Assembly (NCBI RefSeq): GCF_003475325.1
Contig: NZ_QRQC01000003.1
Coordinates: 70,849 to 134,848 of the forward strand
Length of the DNA stretch: 64,000 nucleotides
DNA from: Collinsella sp. AF33-16
GTDB lineage: Bacteria; Actinomycetota; Coriobacteriia; Coriobacteriales; Coriobacteriaceae
Reading direction: 5' to 3'
Shown: piece after piece, positions 1 through 10,578 of the stretch
Numbering within the stretch: position 1 is the first letter of the stretch
Layout: each line of letters opens with the position of its first letter
The notes under the pieces: generated by a model
What the model was told of the DNA's origin: nothing
What the model saw: the letters and a program-made list of their open reading frames with translations, nothing else
Database searches by the model: none
Program-made: the position numbers and the translations under genes

Positions 1-211
1 CCGCGGCCTCGACAACGCCCGCAAACTCATGACCAAGGATCGTGGGCGGGGTAACGTCGGCTGCACCCTTGTCGCCTTCATAGATATGAACGTCGGTACC
101 GCAGACGCCGCAAGCCTTGACGTTGATCAGAACGTCGCGCTTGCCCACGGCCGGCTTTGTCGAATCCTCGACCCTGAGATCGTGCTTTCCATAGAAGACC
201 GCGCTTTTCAT
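1..211 (-). CDS. Zinc-dependent alcohol dehydrogenase, N-terminal part (cut by window edge)
   Basis: Only the first 70 or so residues are present; the gene runs off the left edge. The protein begins MKSAVFYGKHDLRVED and carries the zinc-ligand motif CGVCGTDVHIYEG followed by GHEFAG, which is the catalytic-zinc start of medium-chain (sorbitol/threonine-type) dehydrogenases. The start is supported by an AAGGAG ribosome site five bases upstream. It is divergent from the alpha-glucoside PTS gene, and GntR-type operator sequences lie between them, so the two may be co-regulated. The substrate cannot be told from this fragment. Confidence 0.85.
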   Translation of the reverse strand, partial: MKSAVFYGKHDLRVEDSTKPAVGKRDVLINVKACGVCGTDVHIYEGDKGAADVTPPTILGHEFAGVVEAA

Positions 212-264
212 GGTGACTCCTTAACGTGGTGGTGAATGTTGTAATGAAGTATAGGTATGTCTGC

Positions 265-292
265 AGATATAGACAAGCATATCTAGACAAGT
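265..292. promoter_or_regulatory. GntR-type operator sequences (two half-site copies)
   Basis: ATCTAGACAAGT at 281-292 is the complement of the motif found again at 408-423. A second related copy, ATATAGACAAGC, lies at 267-278. TTGT-N4-ACAA type palindromes are typical of HutC/TreR-class GntR regulators of sugar genes. No GntR gene is in the window, so the regulator is inferred. Confidence 0.5.
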
Positions 293-400
293 AAAAAAGA
301 AATATGAATTGCAGCTATCAGCTATATCAGATTTAGCAGGCGAAATACTGGACATATACCGTTTACGGCCAATAATCAACCGTTTACCGACCGTAGTATT

Positions 401-423
401 TATACTAACTTGTCTAGATAAGT
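401..423 (+). promoter_or_regulatory. Probable -10 box followed by GntR-type palindromic operator
   Basis: TATACT at 401-406 resembles a -10 box and is followed at 408-423 by ACTTGTCTAGATAAGT, a near-perfect 16-bp palindrome. A repressor bound here would cover the transcription start. No convincing -35 at 17-bp spacing was found. A transcript from this site would give the PTS gene a leader of about 150 bases if translation starts at 568. Confidence 0.55.
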
Positions 424-567
424 GATATGATAAAAATAGAAGCGCAAGAAGTCAGGGAAGCGGGCCCACCCGTCCTATTGCACGAGGTACACGCAAACGG
501 CGCGTCTGCGGTCTCGAGTGAAGCCAAAACCGCAGCGCTCCGAATGAAGAGAGGGGGATTCCCCGTC

Positions 568-2178
568 ATGATGCAAAAGATACAACGTTTCGGCGGTGCA
601 ATGTACACGCCTGCAATTCTTTTCGCATTTTCCGGAATCGTCGTCGGCCTGGGTACGTTGTTTACCACCGAGGCGATCTTTGGCGAGATGGCCACTGCGG
701 GTCATCTTTGGTTTGATTGCTGGAATGTGCTGCTCCAGGGTGGTTGGACGCTCTTTAACCAGATGCCGTTGCTGTTTTGCGTAGCGTTGCCAATCTCGCT
801 CGCGAACAAGCAGAACGCTCGCTGCTGCATGGAGACTTTGGCCATCTACCTTACCTTCAACTACTTTGTAAGCACAATCTTGGGGCAGTGGGGCCCTGTC
901 TTTGGTGTCGACTACTCTGTCGAGGCGGGCAGCGGTACTGGTCTTGCCACTATCGCAAGCATCAAAACGCTTGACATGGGCATCATGGGCGCGCTCATTA
1001 TCTCTGGTATCGCCACGATGCTGCATAACAAGTTCTTCGACACCGAACTTCCTGAGTGGCTGGGCGTGTTCTCGGGCTCCGTGTTCATCTATATGATCGG
1101 TTTCTTCGTTATGGTTCCGGTCGCTCTTATCGCCTGCCTGGTGTGGCCGCATGTTCAGGCTGCTATCTCCGCCTTCCAGGGATTCATCCTTTCCGCCGGT
1201 ACGTTTGGCGTGGGTGTCTTTGCTTTCTTCGAGCGCGTGCTGATCCCTACAGGCCTTCATCACTTTATCTATACGCCGTTCTATTACGACAACGCGGCGG
1301 TCAATGGCGGCATCTTTGCCGCTTGGGCTAACATCCTGCCCCAACTGGCTGCCGATCCGAGCATTGCTCTTAAGGATGCCGCACCCTGGGCTGCCTATAC
1401 CTGCCCTGGATGGACTAAAGTCTTCGGCTCGCTTGGCGTCGCCATTGCGTTTTATATGACCGCCAAGCCCGAGCGCAAGCAGCGCGTCAAGGCTCTGCTC
1501 ATTCCCGTCACCCTTACCGCTATGCTTTGCGGTATCACCGAGCCGCTTGATTTCACCTTCCTGTTCATCGCGCCCGGCCTGTTCGTCGTCCACTGCGTGC
1601 TCGGCGCGCTCGGCTGCATGGCTCAAAACCTCCTTGGCGTCGTGGGCATCTTCGACGGCGGCATCATCTCGATGCTCTCGTGGGACTGGCTGCCCCTTTG
1701 GGCCGCACACGGTCTGCAGTACACCATCTCCATCCTTGTCGGTCTGTGCTTTACCGCCCTTTGGGTCGTGGTCTTCCGTTTCCTGATCGTCAAGTTCGAC
1801 TTTAAGACCCCCGGTCGCGAGGATGACGATGTTGAGGTCGAGCTCAAGTCCAAGGCCGACTACAAGCAAAAGCAGAGCGGTGCTGCTGCTGGCAAATCGG
1901 TCGCCCAGAGTAAAGATGATGAGCGCTTGGTGCTTGCCGAGAACATCCTCGATCTGCTCGGTGGCACGGATAACATCATCGATGTAACTAACTGCGCTAC
2001 CCGTCTGCGCGTTAACGTCAAGGACAAGAGCGTCGTTGCACCCGAGGCTTCCTTCAAGGCGATCGGTACGCATGGCTTGGTGATCCAAGGTCAGTCAATC
2101 CAGGTCATCATCGGCCTTACCGTCCCGCAGGTTCGCGAGAAGTTCGAGAGTCTTCTGAAGTTCGAGAGTCTTCTGTAA
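568..2178 (+). CDS. PTS alpha-glucoside transporter subunit IIBC (MalX/GlvC/AglA type)
   Basis: Membrane permease and phosphotransfer protein that imports and phosphorylates an alpha-glucoside such as maltose. The start MMQKIQRFGGAMYTPAILF is the usual family start and has GAGAGGGGG just upstream. An open frame continues back to an ATG at 427, but that start has no ribosome site and adds 47 unrelated residues. The EIIC domain fills about residues 1-410 with hydrophobic segments and a GITEPLDF motif. After an acidic/Lys/Gln-rich linker the EIIB domain carries the phospho-accepting cysteine near residue 476 in TNCATRLRV. No EIIA domain is present, so it must borrow one. The C-terminus ends with a tandem duplication (KFESLL twice). 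The next gene encodes the matching 6-phospho-alpha-glucosidase. Confidence 0.9.
   Translation: MMQKIQRFGGAMYTPAILFAFSGIVVGLGTLFTTEAIFGEMATAGHLWFDCWNVLLQGGWTLFNQMPLLFCVALPISLANKQNARCCMETLAIYLTFNYFVSTILGQWGPVFGVDYSVEAGSGTGLATIASIKTLDMGIMGALIISGIATMLHNKFFDTELPEWLGVFSGSVFIYMIGFFVMVPVALIACLVWPHVQAAISAFQGFILSAGTFGVGVFAFFERVLIPTGLHHFIYTPFYYDNAAVNGGIFAAWANILPQLAADPSIALKDAAPWAAYTCPGWTKVFGSLGVAIAFYMTAKPERKQRVKALLIPVTLTAMLCGITEPLDFTFLFIAPGLFVVHCVLGALGCMAQNLLGVVGIFDGGIISMLSWDWLPLWAAHGLQYTISILVGLCFTALWVVVFRFLIVKFDFKTPGREDDDVEVELKSKADYKQKQSGAAAGKSVAQSKDDERLVLAENILDLLGGTDNIIDVTNCATRLRVNVKDKSVVAPEASFKAIGTHGLVIQGQSIQVIIGLTVPQVREKFESLLKFESLL
2140..2175 (+). repeat. 18-bp tandem duplication at the 3' end of the PTS gene
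   Basis: AAGTTCGAGAGTCTTCTG occurs twice in a row (2140-2157 and 2158-2175), directly before the stop codon, adding six residues in frame. Confidence 0.95.
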
Positions 2179-2196
2179 ACCATCGTCCATCGAAAC

Positions 2197-2236
2197 AATC
2201 GGCCTTGCAGAGCCGGTATGCACCGCAAGGCCGATT
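2197..2236 (+). terminator. Hairpin between PTS gene and glucosidase gene
   Basis: AATCGGCCTTGC (2197-2208) and GCAAGGCCGATT (2225-2236) form a perfect 12-bp stem with a 16-base loop. No T-run follows, so it is more likely an intercistronic processing or partial-termination hairpin than a full terminator. Confidence 0.55.
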
Positions 2237-2306
2237 CTAGAGATAAAAAACTCCACTTCTAGGTAATAATTCCAAACCGTACAGGCCGCGTGCGGGGATG
2301 GATTGA

Positions 2307-3677
<1,371 letters not shown>

Positions 3678-3804
3678 GGACTGCTGTCTCGAACTCTCAC
3701 ACATCTCTGCTTCATTTGCGCCGCCGCGGCGTCCGGATTCGCCCGGATGCTGCGGCGGCGCTATACTTATGCAGTTTGAAGTACCTGTACCAAAAGGAGC
3801 TGTC

Positions 3805-4881
<1,077 letters not shown>

Positions 4882-4892
4882 GGACGACGCGC

Positions 4893-5276
4893 ATGTTCAA
4901 ATATGGCAAAAAAGCCGGCTACATGGGCATCGCGCTGCTGGTGCTTGCGGTGCTTCCGCTGGTGGTCGCAGCGTTTGTAATCCCCAACATTGGCCCCGAG
5001 GTGGCAACGAAGTTTAACGCAGCCGGCGAGGTGACGCGCTGGGGCAAGAGCTACGAGCTGCTGGCGCTTCCGGTGCTCAATTTGCTGCTGAGCGTGGCAA
5101 CGTACTTTACGGCGGGACGCCAGGCCAAGAACAATGATGACTCCGCCGCCATGGCGCGCATCGTGTGCGAGCGCTACCTGCGCAACGGTTGCATCACGGG
5201 TGTGTTCCTCAACGTGATTAACGTTTACTTTATGTACTCGGCGATTACCGGAACGGGCTTTGGCTTTGGTTTCTAG
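4893..5276 (+). CDS. DUF1648/SdpI-like small membrane protein
   Basis: A 127-residue protein with about three to four hydrophobic segments and the motif FNAAGEVTRWGKSYEL, which matches the DUF1648 signature (short sequence after the first helix, P-x-HFN-x-x-G). SdpI relatives act in immunity or signalling, but the function of short DUF1648 proteins is unknown. It starts 11 bases after ychF and could be co-transcribed with it. It converges with the next gene, leaving only nine bases between the stop codons. Confidence 0.7.
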   Translation: MFKYGKKAGYMGIALLVLAVLPLVVAAFVIPNIGPEVATKFNAAGEVTRWGKSYELLALPVLNLLLSVATYFTAGRQAKNNDDSAAMARIVCERYLRNGCITGVFLNVINVYFMYSAITGTGFGFGF

Positions 5277-5285
5277 TTTGTCCTT

Positions 5286-5675
5286 TTAGGCAACGAGCCT
5301 GCACACATATTCAATGGCTGCTGCGAGGCCGCCGCTCGATCGTGGTTTAAAGACCATGTCGGCGGCGGCCTCGTTTTCGTATCCGGCGCCGCAAAGGGCG
5401 AGTGCGATACCGGCTTCTAAAAGGAGCGGCAGGCCGCGTTGGCTGGTTGCGATTACGGCAGCCTGATTGAGCGAGCAGCCGTGCGTTTGGCATTGAATGG
5501 CAAGTTCACCTTGCGCCGGGCAAGGGACCAGAATGGCGACGACGCGACTTGATAGCAATGCAAATGCTGTGCGCTCATCGGGCGAAAGGCATTCTGCTTC
5601 AACGACGACGAGCTTGGGCGGTGCGCTGTTTGTGCGAAGCGTGGCTCGGTACATGCGGACCGAAGAACCCGACAT
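5286..5675 (-). CDS. Hypothetical protein, possibly HAD-like C-terminal fragment
   Basis: 129 residues when started at MSGSSVRMYRATL, the ATG with AGGAG seven bases upstream; a longer open frame reaches 5699 but lacks such a site. The C-terminal stretch AAADMVFKPRSSGGLAAAIEYV resembles the end of Cof-type HAD phosphatases (conserved KP...GGVA.AIE), but no phosphatase N-terminus is present. It is transcribed divergently from the small XRE regulator, and a 24-bp palindrome lies between them, so it is a likely target of that regulator. Function not assigned. Confidence 0.6.
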   Translation of the reverse strand: MSGSSVRMYRATLRTNSAPPKLVVVEAECLSPDERTAFALLSSRVVAILVPCPAQGELAIQCQTHGCSLNQAAVIATSQRGLPLLLEAGIALALCGAGYENEAAADMVFKPRSSGGLAAAIEYVCRLVA

Positions 5676-5698
5676 AGAAAACTCCTGTGTATTCGGCA

Positions 5699-5722
5699 AA
5701 ACGTAAACTATAGTTTACGTTT
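5699..5722. promoter_or_regulatory. 24-bp perfect palindrome, probable operator
   Basis: The centre GTAAACTATAGTTTAC extends by four more matched bases on each side to a perfect 24-bp palindrome. It lies between two divergent genes, 24 bases upstream of the 5286-5675 gene and 30 bases before the XRE gene start. It is a strong candidate binding site for the XRE protein. Confidence 0.75.
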
Positions 5723-5751
5723 ATGTTCGGCTCCATTTCAAACTCGGCTGC

Positions 5752-5970
5752 ATGGACGAACGTGCGAAACAGATTCTTGGCAGGCGGGTCGAAGAGACAC
5801 GCAGGGACCTTGGTATCTCCAAGGTTGATTTTTGTGTGGCGACAGGAATCAGCCGACCCTACCTCGACCGAATCGAAGATGGGACGGCAAATTTCACGCT
5901 CAAGGTTCTATTTAAGATCGCGCCCGCACTCGGCATGACGGTGTCAGAGCTTCTCGAGGGTATCGAATAG
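5752..5970 (+). CDS. XRE-family helix-turn-helix regulator (72 aa)
   Basis: A single-domain DNA-binding protein. The helix-turn-helix covers about residues 22-48 (ISKVDFCVATGISRPYLDRIEDGTANFTL). The ATG at 5752 has no good ribosome site. The preceding palindrome suggests autoregulation and control of the divergent gene. No toxin partner is adjacent on the same strand, so a toxin-antitoxin role is not supported. Confidence 0.8.
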   Translation: MDERAKQILGRRVEETRRDLGISKVDFCVATGISRPYLDRIEDGTANFTLKVLFKIAPALGMTVSELLEGIE

Positions 5971-5992
5971 GGGATACCCGTCGACAACTGAA

Positions 5993-7006
5993 TTACGCCA
6001 TTGGGACGCGGTCGTGGTTGACTTGGCTGTAGAACAGGCGCTGGATCTCTGCCGCATCACGTGACTGGCCGAGCGCCCACATGGTCTTGGCCACAAGCGT
6101 CTCGGTGGTCATGTCATCGCCGCGCAGAATGCCCGGATGATCGGCGTAAGCACGGCCGACCTCATAAACGCCCAGATCGAGGCCCTCTTCGGGGACCTGC
6201 GTGGTCATAACGACGGTGCGGCCCGAATCGACCCAGCGGAAAATCGCCTCCTGGAATGACTCGCCGGACTCGCCAAACTCGGGAATACCGCCAATGCCAA
6301 AGGTCTCAAGAATTACAGCATCGTAGCTATCGGCTAGGGCGTCCAGGATACCCGGGTTCACGCCGGGCGTAAGCTTAAGGACAAACACGCGCGGGTCGAT
6401 GCTGTCGTAGAAACGCACCGGGTTTTCGCCCTGATGAGTGCCGTGGAGCCCGTTGCGCACGATGCGGTCGTTGCGGATGTAGGCAATGGGCGGATAGTTG
6501 ACGCTAATGAACGCGTTAAAGCTCATGGTGCGCTGCTTGCGGGCGCGCGTGCCGGCAATGGCGACGCCACCAAACACAATCGACACATCGTGCGAGTGCT
6601 CGTCGAGCGCATAGAGCAGGCTCTGGTACAGATTGAGCTTGGCGTCGGTAAAGGGGTTGCCCATGGGCTTTTGCGAGCCGGTGAGTACGATGGGCTTGGG
6701 GCTGTCCTGAATCAGATAGGAAAGTGCTGCCGCGGTATAGCTCATGGTGTCGGTGCCGTGCAGAATCACGAAGCCGTCGTGGTCGGCATAGCCTTCGACG
6801 ATGACGTCGCGGATACGCATCCAGTCACTGGGACGCATATTGGTGCTGTCGATGTTCATGGGCTGCACGACGTCGAGCTCGCAGAGGCCCGAGATCTCGG
6901 GGACGCTCTGGGCGAGCTCCTCACCGGTCAGGGCGGGGGAGAGGCCGTTGCCGTCCTCGGTCGATGCGATGGTGCCGCCCGTGGCGATGAGAAGGATGCG
7001 CTTCAT
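5993..7006 (-). CDS. ansA: L-asparaginase, type I (cytoplasmic)
   Basis: Hydrolyses asparagine to aspartate and ammonia. The 338-residue protein starts MKRILLIATGGTIAS with the first catalytic threonine (Thr12) and has the second catalytic motif HGTDTM at residues 83-88 (Thr85, Asp86) and GSQKP. No signal peptide is present, which fits the cytoplasmic type I enzyme. An AGGAA ribosome site supports the start; the open frame reaching 7078 adds residues not in the family. It stands alone, divergent from guaA. Confidence 0.93.
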   Translation of the reverse strand: MKRILLIATGGTIASTEDGNGLSPALTGEELAQSVPEISGLCELDVVQPMNIDSTNMRPSDWMRIRDVIVEGYADHDGFVILHGTDTMSYTAAALSYLIQDSPKPIVLTGSQKPMGNPFTDAKLNLYQSLLYALDEHSHDVSIVFGGVAIAGTRARKQRTMSFNAFISVNYPPIAYIRNDRIVRNGLHGTHQGENPVRFYDSIDPRVFVLKLTPGVNPGILDALADSYDAVILETFGIGGIPEFGESGESFQEAIFRWVDSGRTVVMTTQVPEEGLDLGVYEVGRAYADHPGILRGDDMTTETLVAKTMWALGQSRDAAEIQRLFYSQVNHDRVPMA

Positions 7007-7273
7007 GCTGGTATTCCTATCGTATTTGCCGCCGCAGAGGCGGAGTCGTTCGGCAGTATTGTGGCACAGGGCGTCCAATGTTCAAACGTATTACATCATC
7101 TGTAACGTTTGGTAACACTTCGATTGCCGTCAAATAGGGGCCCAGGTCGTGCGTTTGCCGTGCGCTGGCGGCTGCGAGGGACGAGAAACCCCATATAACG
7201 TGTACACTATGGAAGTTATTCTCGTTTATTCGCGCGGGTGGGCACCGGCTCCCCGCCAACAAGAGGGGGAACC

Positions 7274-8872
7274 ATGGATCAAAAGGCTTCCGCAAAGGTC
7301 CTCGTACTCGACTTTGGTGCGCAGTACGGTCAGCTCATTGCCCGTCGCGTCCGCGACCTCAACGTGTATTCCGAGATTGTCCCCTGCGACATCTCGGCCG
7401 ATGAGATTCGCGAGATGAACGCCTCTGCGCTCATCCTTTCTGGCGGCCCGGCTTCCGTGTACGCCGAGGACGCTCCGTCCATCGACCCTGCCATCTTTGA
7501 CCTGGGCCTTCCCGTCCTGGGCTTTTGCTACGGCCATCAGATTACGGCCGTGACGCTCGGCGGCAAGGTCGGCCACTCCGAGGTGGGCGAGTACGGCCGC
7601 GCCACCATCACGCGCACGGCTGGCGCCAAGCTCTTTAACTCCACGCCCATGGAGCAGACCGTGTGGATGAGCCATCGCGATGCCGTCTCCGAGGTGCCCG
7701 AGGGCTTTACCGTTACCGCCAGCACTGACGTGTGCCCGGTTGCCGCCATGGAGTGCGTCGAGCGCAAGATTTTCACCACGCAGTTCCACCCCGAGGTCAA
7801 GCACTCCGAGTACGGTCAGCAGCTGCTGAGCAACTTCCTGTTTGAGATCTGCGGTCTGGAGCCCAACTGGAGCATGGACAACCTGGTCGAGACCATGACG
7901 GCCGAGTTCCGCGAGAAGGTCGGCGACGACCGCGTGATTCTGGCCCTGTCCGGCGGCGTCGACTCCTCCGTCGTGGCTGCGCTGGGCGCTCGCGCCGTGG
8001 GCAAGCAGATGACCTGCGTGTTCATCAACCACGGCCTGCTGCGCAAGGGCGAGCCCGAGCAGGTGGAGGAGGTCTTCACCAAGCAGTTTGACGTCGACTT
8101 TATCCACGTCCACGCCGAGGACCGCTATGCCGAGCTTCTGGCCGGCGTGACCGAGCCCGAGGAGAAGCGCCGCATCATCGGTACGCAGTTCTGGAAAGAG
8201 TTCTTCGCCGTGGCGCAGCAGCTCGAGACCGATGGCAAGCCGGTCAAGTACCTGGCTCAGGGCACCATCTATCCCGACATCATCGAGTCTGGCGCTCGCA
8301 AGACGGGCGGCAAGACGGCCACCATCAAGAGCCACCACAACCTGATCCCGTTCCCCGAGGGCGTGCACTTCGACCTCATCGAGCCGCTCGACCACTTCTT
8401 TAAGGACGAGGTCCGTGCGCTTGGTCTGGCGCTCGGCCTGCCGGGCCATATCGTGTTCCGTCAGCCCTTCCCGGGCCCGGGTCTGGCCATCCGCATCATC
8501 GGTGCGGTCGACAAGGAGAAGCTCGAGATCCTCAAGAACGCCGACGCCATCGTGCGCGAGGAGCTCGACGCCTACAACCAGCGTCTGTTTGAGCAGACCG
8601 GCGAGCGCAACTCCGAGCACAGCTGCTGGCAGTATTTCGCGGTCCTGCCCGACATTAAGTCCGTCGGCGTTATGGGCGACGAGCGCACCTATCAGCGCCC
8701 GATCATCCTGCGCGCCGTCGAGTCCAGCGACGCCATGACCGCCGACTGGGCCAAGCTGCCCTACGACGTGCTTGCCCGCATCTCCGGCCGCATCGTGGCC
8801 GAGGTTCCCGGCGCCAACCGCGTGTGCTACGACATCACGTCCAAGCCGCCCGCGACGATTGAGTGGGAATAG
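7274..8872 (+). CDS. guaA: GMP synthase (glutamine-hydrolysing), full length
   Basis: Converts XMP to GMP with ATP and glutamine. The 532-residue protein has the N-terminal glutamine amidotransferase domain (nucleophile Cys85 in GFCYGHQ, His172/Glu174 in QFHPEV), then the ATP pyrophosphatase P-loop LSGGVDSSV near residue 226, and the dimerisation tail ending KPPATIEWE. The ATG follows AGAGGGGGA. Its last codons form the 17-bp sequence that recurs at 11418 and 18282, so the gene end is an integration site. A second, amidotransferase-less homologue is at 52054. Confidence 0.96.
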   Translation: MDQKASAKVLVLDFGAQYGQLIARRVRDLNVYSEIVPCDISADEIREMNASALILSGGPASVYAEDAPSIDPAIFDLGLPVLGFCYGHQITAVTLGGKVGHSEVGEYGRATITRTAGAKLFNSTPMEQTVWMSHRDAVSEVPEGFTVTASTDVCPVAAMECVERKIFTTQFHPEVKHSEYGQQLLSNFLFEICGLEPNWSMDNLVETMTAEFREKVGDDRVILALSGGVDSSVVAALGARAVGKQMTCVFINHGLLRKGEPEQVEEVFTKQFDVDFIHVHAEDRYAELLAGVTEPEEKRRIIGTQFWKEFFAVAQQLETDGKPVKYLAQGTIYPDIIESGARKTGGKTATIKSHHNLIPFPEGVHFDLIEPLDHFFKDEVRALGLALGLPGHIVFRQPFPGPGLAIRIIGAVDKEKLEILKNADAIVREELDAYNQRLFEQTGERNSEHSCWQYFAVLPDIKSVGVMGDERTYQRPIILRAVESSDAMTADWAKLPYDVLARISGRIVAEVPGANRVCYDITSKPPATIEWE

Positions 8873-8874
8873 AA
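8858..8874 (+). repeat. att-like repeat, guaA copy
   Basis: ATTGAGTGGGAATAGAA covers the last guaA codons and two bases beyond the stop. An identical 17-bp copy is at 11418-11434 and a two-mismatch copy at 18282-18298, all on the same strand. The 3' end of guaA is a well-known chromosomal integration site. Confidence 0.75.
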
Positions 8875-8906
8875 CATACGTTCGATAAAATAATATAGTA
8901 TCAGAT

Positions 8907-8940
8907 AGCGGGCACGGTTTCAATTGAATCCGTGCCCGCT
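8907..8940 (+). terminator. Stem-loop after guaA
   Basis: AGCGGGCACGG (8907-8917) and CCGTGCCCGCT (8930-8940) form an 11-bp stem whose loop is itself TTCAATTGAA. No T-run follows. A related stem-loop with the same TTTCAAT loop lies at 18332-18363, behind the distal guaA-end copy. Confidence 0.7.
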
Positions 8941-9026
8941 GCTGTATGCGTGTCCTTGCACGCCCAATATGCGCCGTAAAAGCCGTCTTCTTCGACGTCA
9001 AAGTGAATGCGCTTCGTTTTCGCCTC

Positions 9027-9857
9027 TCAAAATCTTATTTTCACGATTTGCATTTTCATCCCGTTGTCACCGACCCTTGCGAGAAACCGGAAAAAGCAGC
9101 TGACAGAAGAGTCTCTCAAATCGTTGTAGCCCAGCATATAGCCGCGACTTGTGACCTGCAGACGGCTGTCCCACGTGCCGATTTCCTTGGCGGCATCCGA
9201 AACCGCAAAATATGCCCCCACATCCTTGATTTTTGCAGTCTTAAGCCATGTTTTTGCGATCATCTTTACCGCCGTCCGATTGGCAGCATCAAAGACCAGC
9301 ACACTGCCGGGGAAAGCGTCCGCCATCCCCCGCACCAGTTCCCGGACCTGCTGGGTCAGAAAGTAATAGAACACCCCGGAGGCAAAGAACACCGCCCCGC
9401 GGGAGGCATCGATTTTGCTAAACCATGCGGTGTCTTTCAGGTCGCAGGGGATATTTTGTTCTCGATCCCCGGCGGGCAGTAGCTGCTGCCGCAAGGCAAT
9501 CACATCCGGGAAGTCCAGATTGTAGATCTTGCATCTACCGTTGTCGCAGGTTCTGCCGGTGTTGTCCAGCCCGCAGCCCAGATTGACCACCGCCGCATTG
9601 GGGTGGCCTTTCAGGTAATCCCGCACCTCGAAAGCAAGATCACTCTGCCGTGTGGCCACCTCCAGCGCACCAAAGCGCTGCATCAGGCTGCGGGAGTTTT
9701 TCTCTGCCTCTGAAAAGTCGTAGTCGATCTGGTCGAGCAGACGAACCGCTGTTTCATCCCTGTAAAGGTTCGGGTACAACTCCGTACACAGCTTCCGGGA
9801 ATACAGCGGGAGGATCAGCGTCTCCTGCACGGTGTTTTTCTCAATTTTACATTTCAT
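9027..9857 (-). CDS. LCMT/TcmP-like class I SAM-dependent methyltransferase
   Basis: A 276-residue protein of the leucine carboxyl methyltransferase-like family. The SAM-binding loop is VVNLGCGLDNTG near residues 90-101, followed by a DFPDVIALR acidic loop. Family members methylate carboxyl or hydroxyl groups of small molecules; the substrate here is unknown. A GAGGAAG ribosome site precedes the ATG. It is the last of three methyltransferase genes on this strand, inside a stretch of lower GC between two guaA-end repeats, so it is probably acquired DNA. Confidence 0.8.
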   Translation of the reverse strand: MKCKIEKNTVQETLILPLYSRKLCTELYPNLYRDETAVRLLDQIDYDFSEAEKNSRSLMQRFGALEVATRQSDLAFEVRDYLKGHPNAAVVNLGCGLDNTGRTCDNGRCKIYNLDFPDVIALRQQLLPAGDREQNIPCDLKDTAWFSKIDASRGAVFFASGVFYYFLTQQVRELVRGMADAFPGSVLVFDAANRTAVKMIAKTWLKTAKIKDVGAYFAVSDAAKEIGTWDSRLQVTSRGYMLGYNDLRDSSVSCFFRFLARVGDNGMKMQIVKIRF

Positions 9858-9972
9858 AGGTTTCTTCCTCAGTGAATAAAAACTGTCATAATTGCCGCCA
9901 GCATAGCCGCTATGACCGTCATGCCTATCGCCATGTGCAGGATGGATGCAAAAATGCCCGTGCTTGATACCC

Positions 9973-10578
9973 CTACTTCCGCGCCGTGACGCAGAGCCAC
10001 TTTTTCTTTTTGTGTATCTGCACCTCGTGAAAACCCGCCTGCTCCAGACATGCCTTTAATTCAATGTCCTTGTAGATGGTCATGCCGCCGATGATCTGCG
10101 TCCACCTCTCGTCCTTGTCCGTATCGCCATTGCTCTCGTTGCAGATAAGAATTGTCCCGCCTGGCTTCAGCGTCCGCCAGACCTCACGGAAGCATCGGGG
10201 CAAATCAGGCCAAAAATAGACGGTCTCAAAGGCCGTGGCGGCATCGAAGTAGCTATCCTCAAACACCATATCCGCCACACTGCCTTGCAGAACGGCGCAA
10301 CGCCCCTCCTGAATTGCAATTCGGTTGAGCTTTCTAGTCTTCTCCACGCTGACGGGCGAATAGTCGACGCCCTTGACGACGCCATGCGGGCATTTTTTCA
10401 GCAGCCGTTTTATGTTCGCCCCGCCGCCGCAGCCGCAATCCAGCACCTTGGCATTTGGCGCAAGTCGTAGAAATCGAAGTCCCCACCGCGCCACAGGGCT
10501 GTGGCCCAGATTCATCATGGCAACCATAAGTTTTCCGCCGAGGCCCACGGGCTTGCGGGTGTTTTCAAAGAACGACAT
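9973..10578 (-). CDS. Class I SAM-dependent methyltransferase
   Basis: 201 residues when started at MSFFENTRKPVG, which has GGAGGGG just upstream; this start overlaps the preceding gene by 14 bases. SAM-binding motif VLDCGCGGGANIKRLL near residues 45-60, then GVDYSP (acidic loop) and FREVWRTLKPGGTILI. This is a Methyltransf_11-type fold; the substrate is unknown. The overlap with the upstream methyltransferase implies translational coupling. Confidence 0.82.
   Translation of the reverse strand: MSFFENTRKPVGLGGKLMVAMMNLGHSPVARWGLRFLRLAPNAKVLDCGCGGGANIKRLLKKCPHGVVKGVDYSPVSVEKTRKLNRIAIQEGRCAVLQGSVADMVFEDSYFDAATAFETVYFWPDLPRCFREVWRTLKPGGTILICNESNGDTDKDERWTQIIGGMTIYKDIELKACLEQAGFHEVQIHKKKKWLCVTARK

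Noticed and set aside
427..567. 47-codon N-terminal extension of the PTS protein
   Set aside because: No ribosome site, begins right at the operator, and the family starts at MMQKIQRFGG.
475..2088. 537-codon open frame antisense to the PTS gene
   Set aside because: Shadow of a high-GC gene; the composition is low-complexity polar, no family is recognised and the PTS frame has clear motifs.
7007..7273. Possible purine-type riboswitch upstream of guaA
   Set aside because: Only a GC-rich stem next to the ribosome site was seen; no conserved purine- or PRPP-riboswitch core was recognisable.
7226..9001. 591-codon frame antisense to guaA
   Set aside because: Mirror frame of guaA; no ribosome site and no recognisable domain.
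9869..9934. Very small membrane-peptide frame (ending AAIMTVFIH) between two methyltransferase genes
   Set aside because: The stop sits against the next ribosome site, which is suggestive, but no good start codon with a ribosome site was found; a longer version overlaps a methyltransferase gene.
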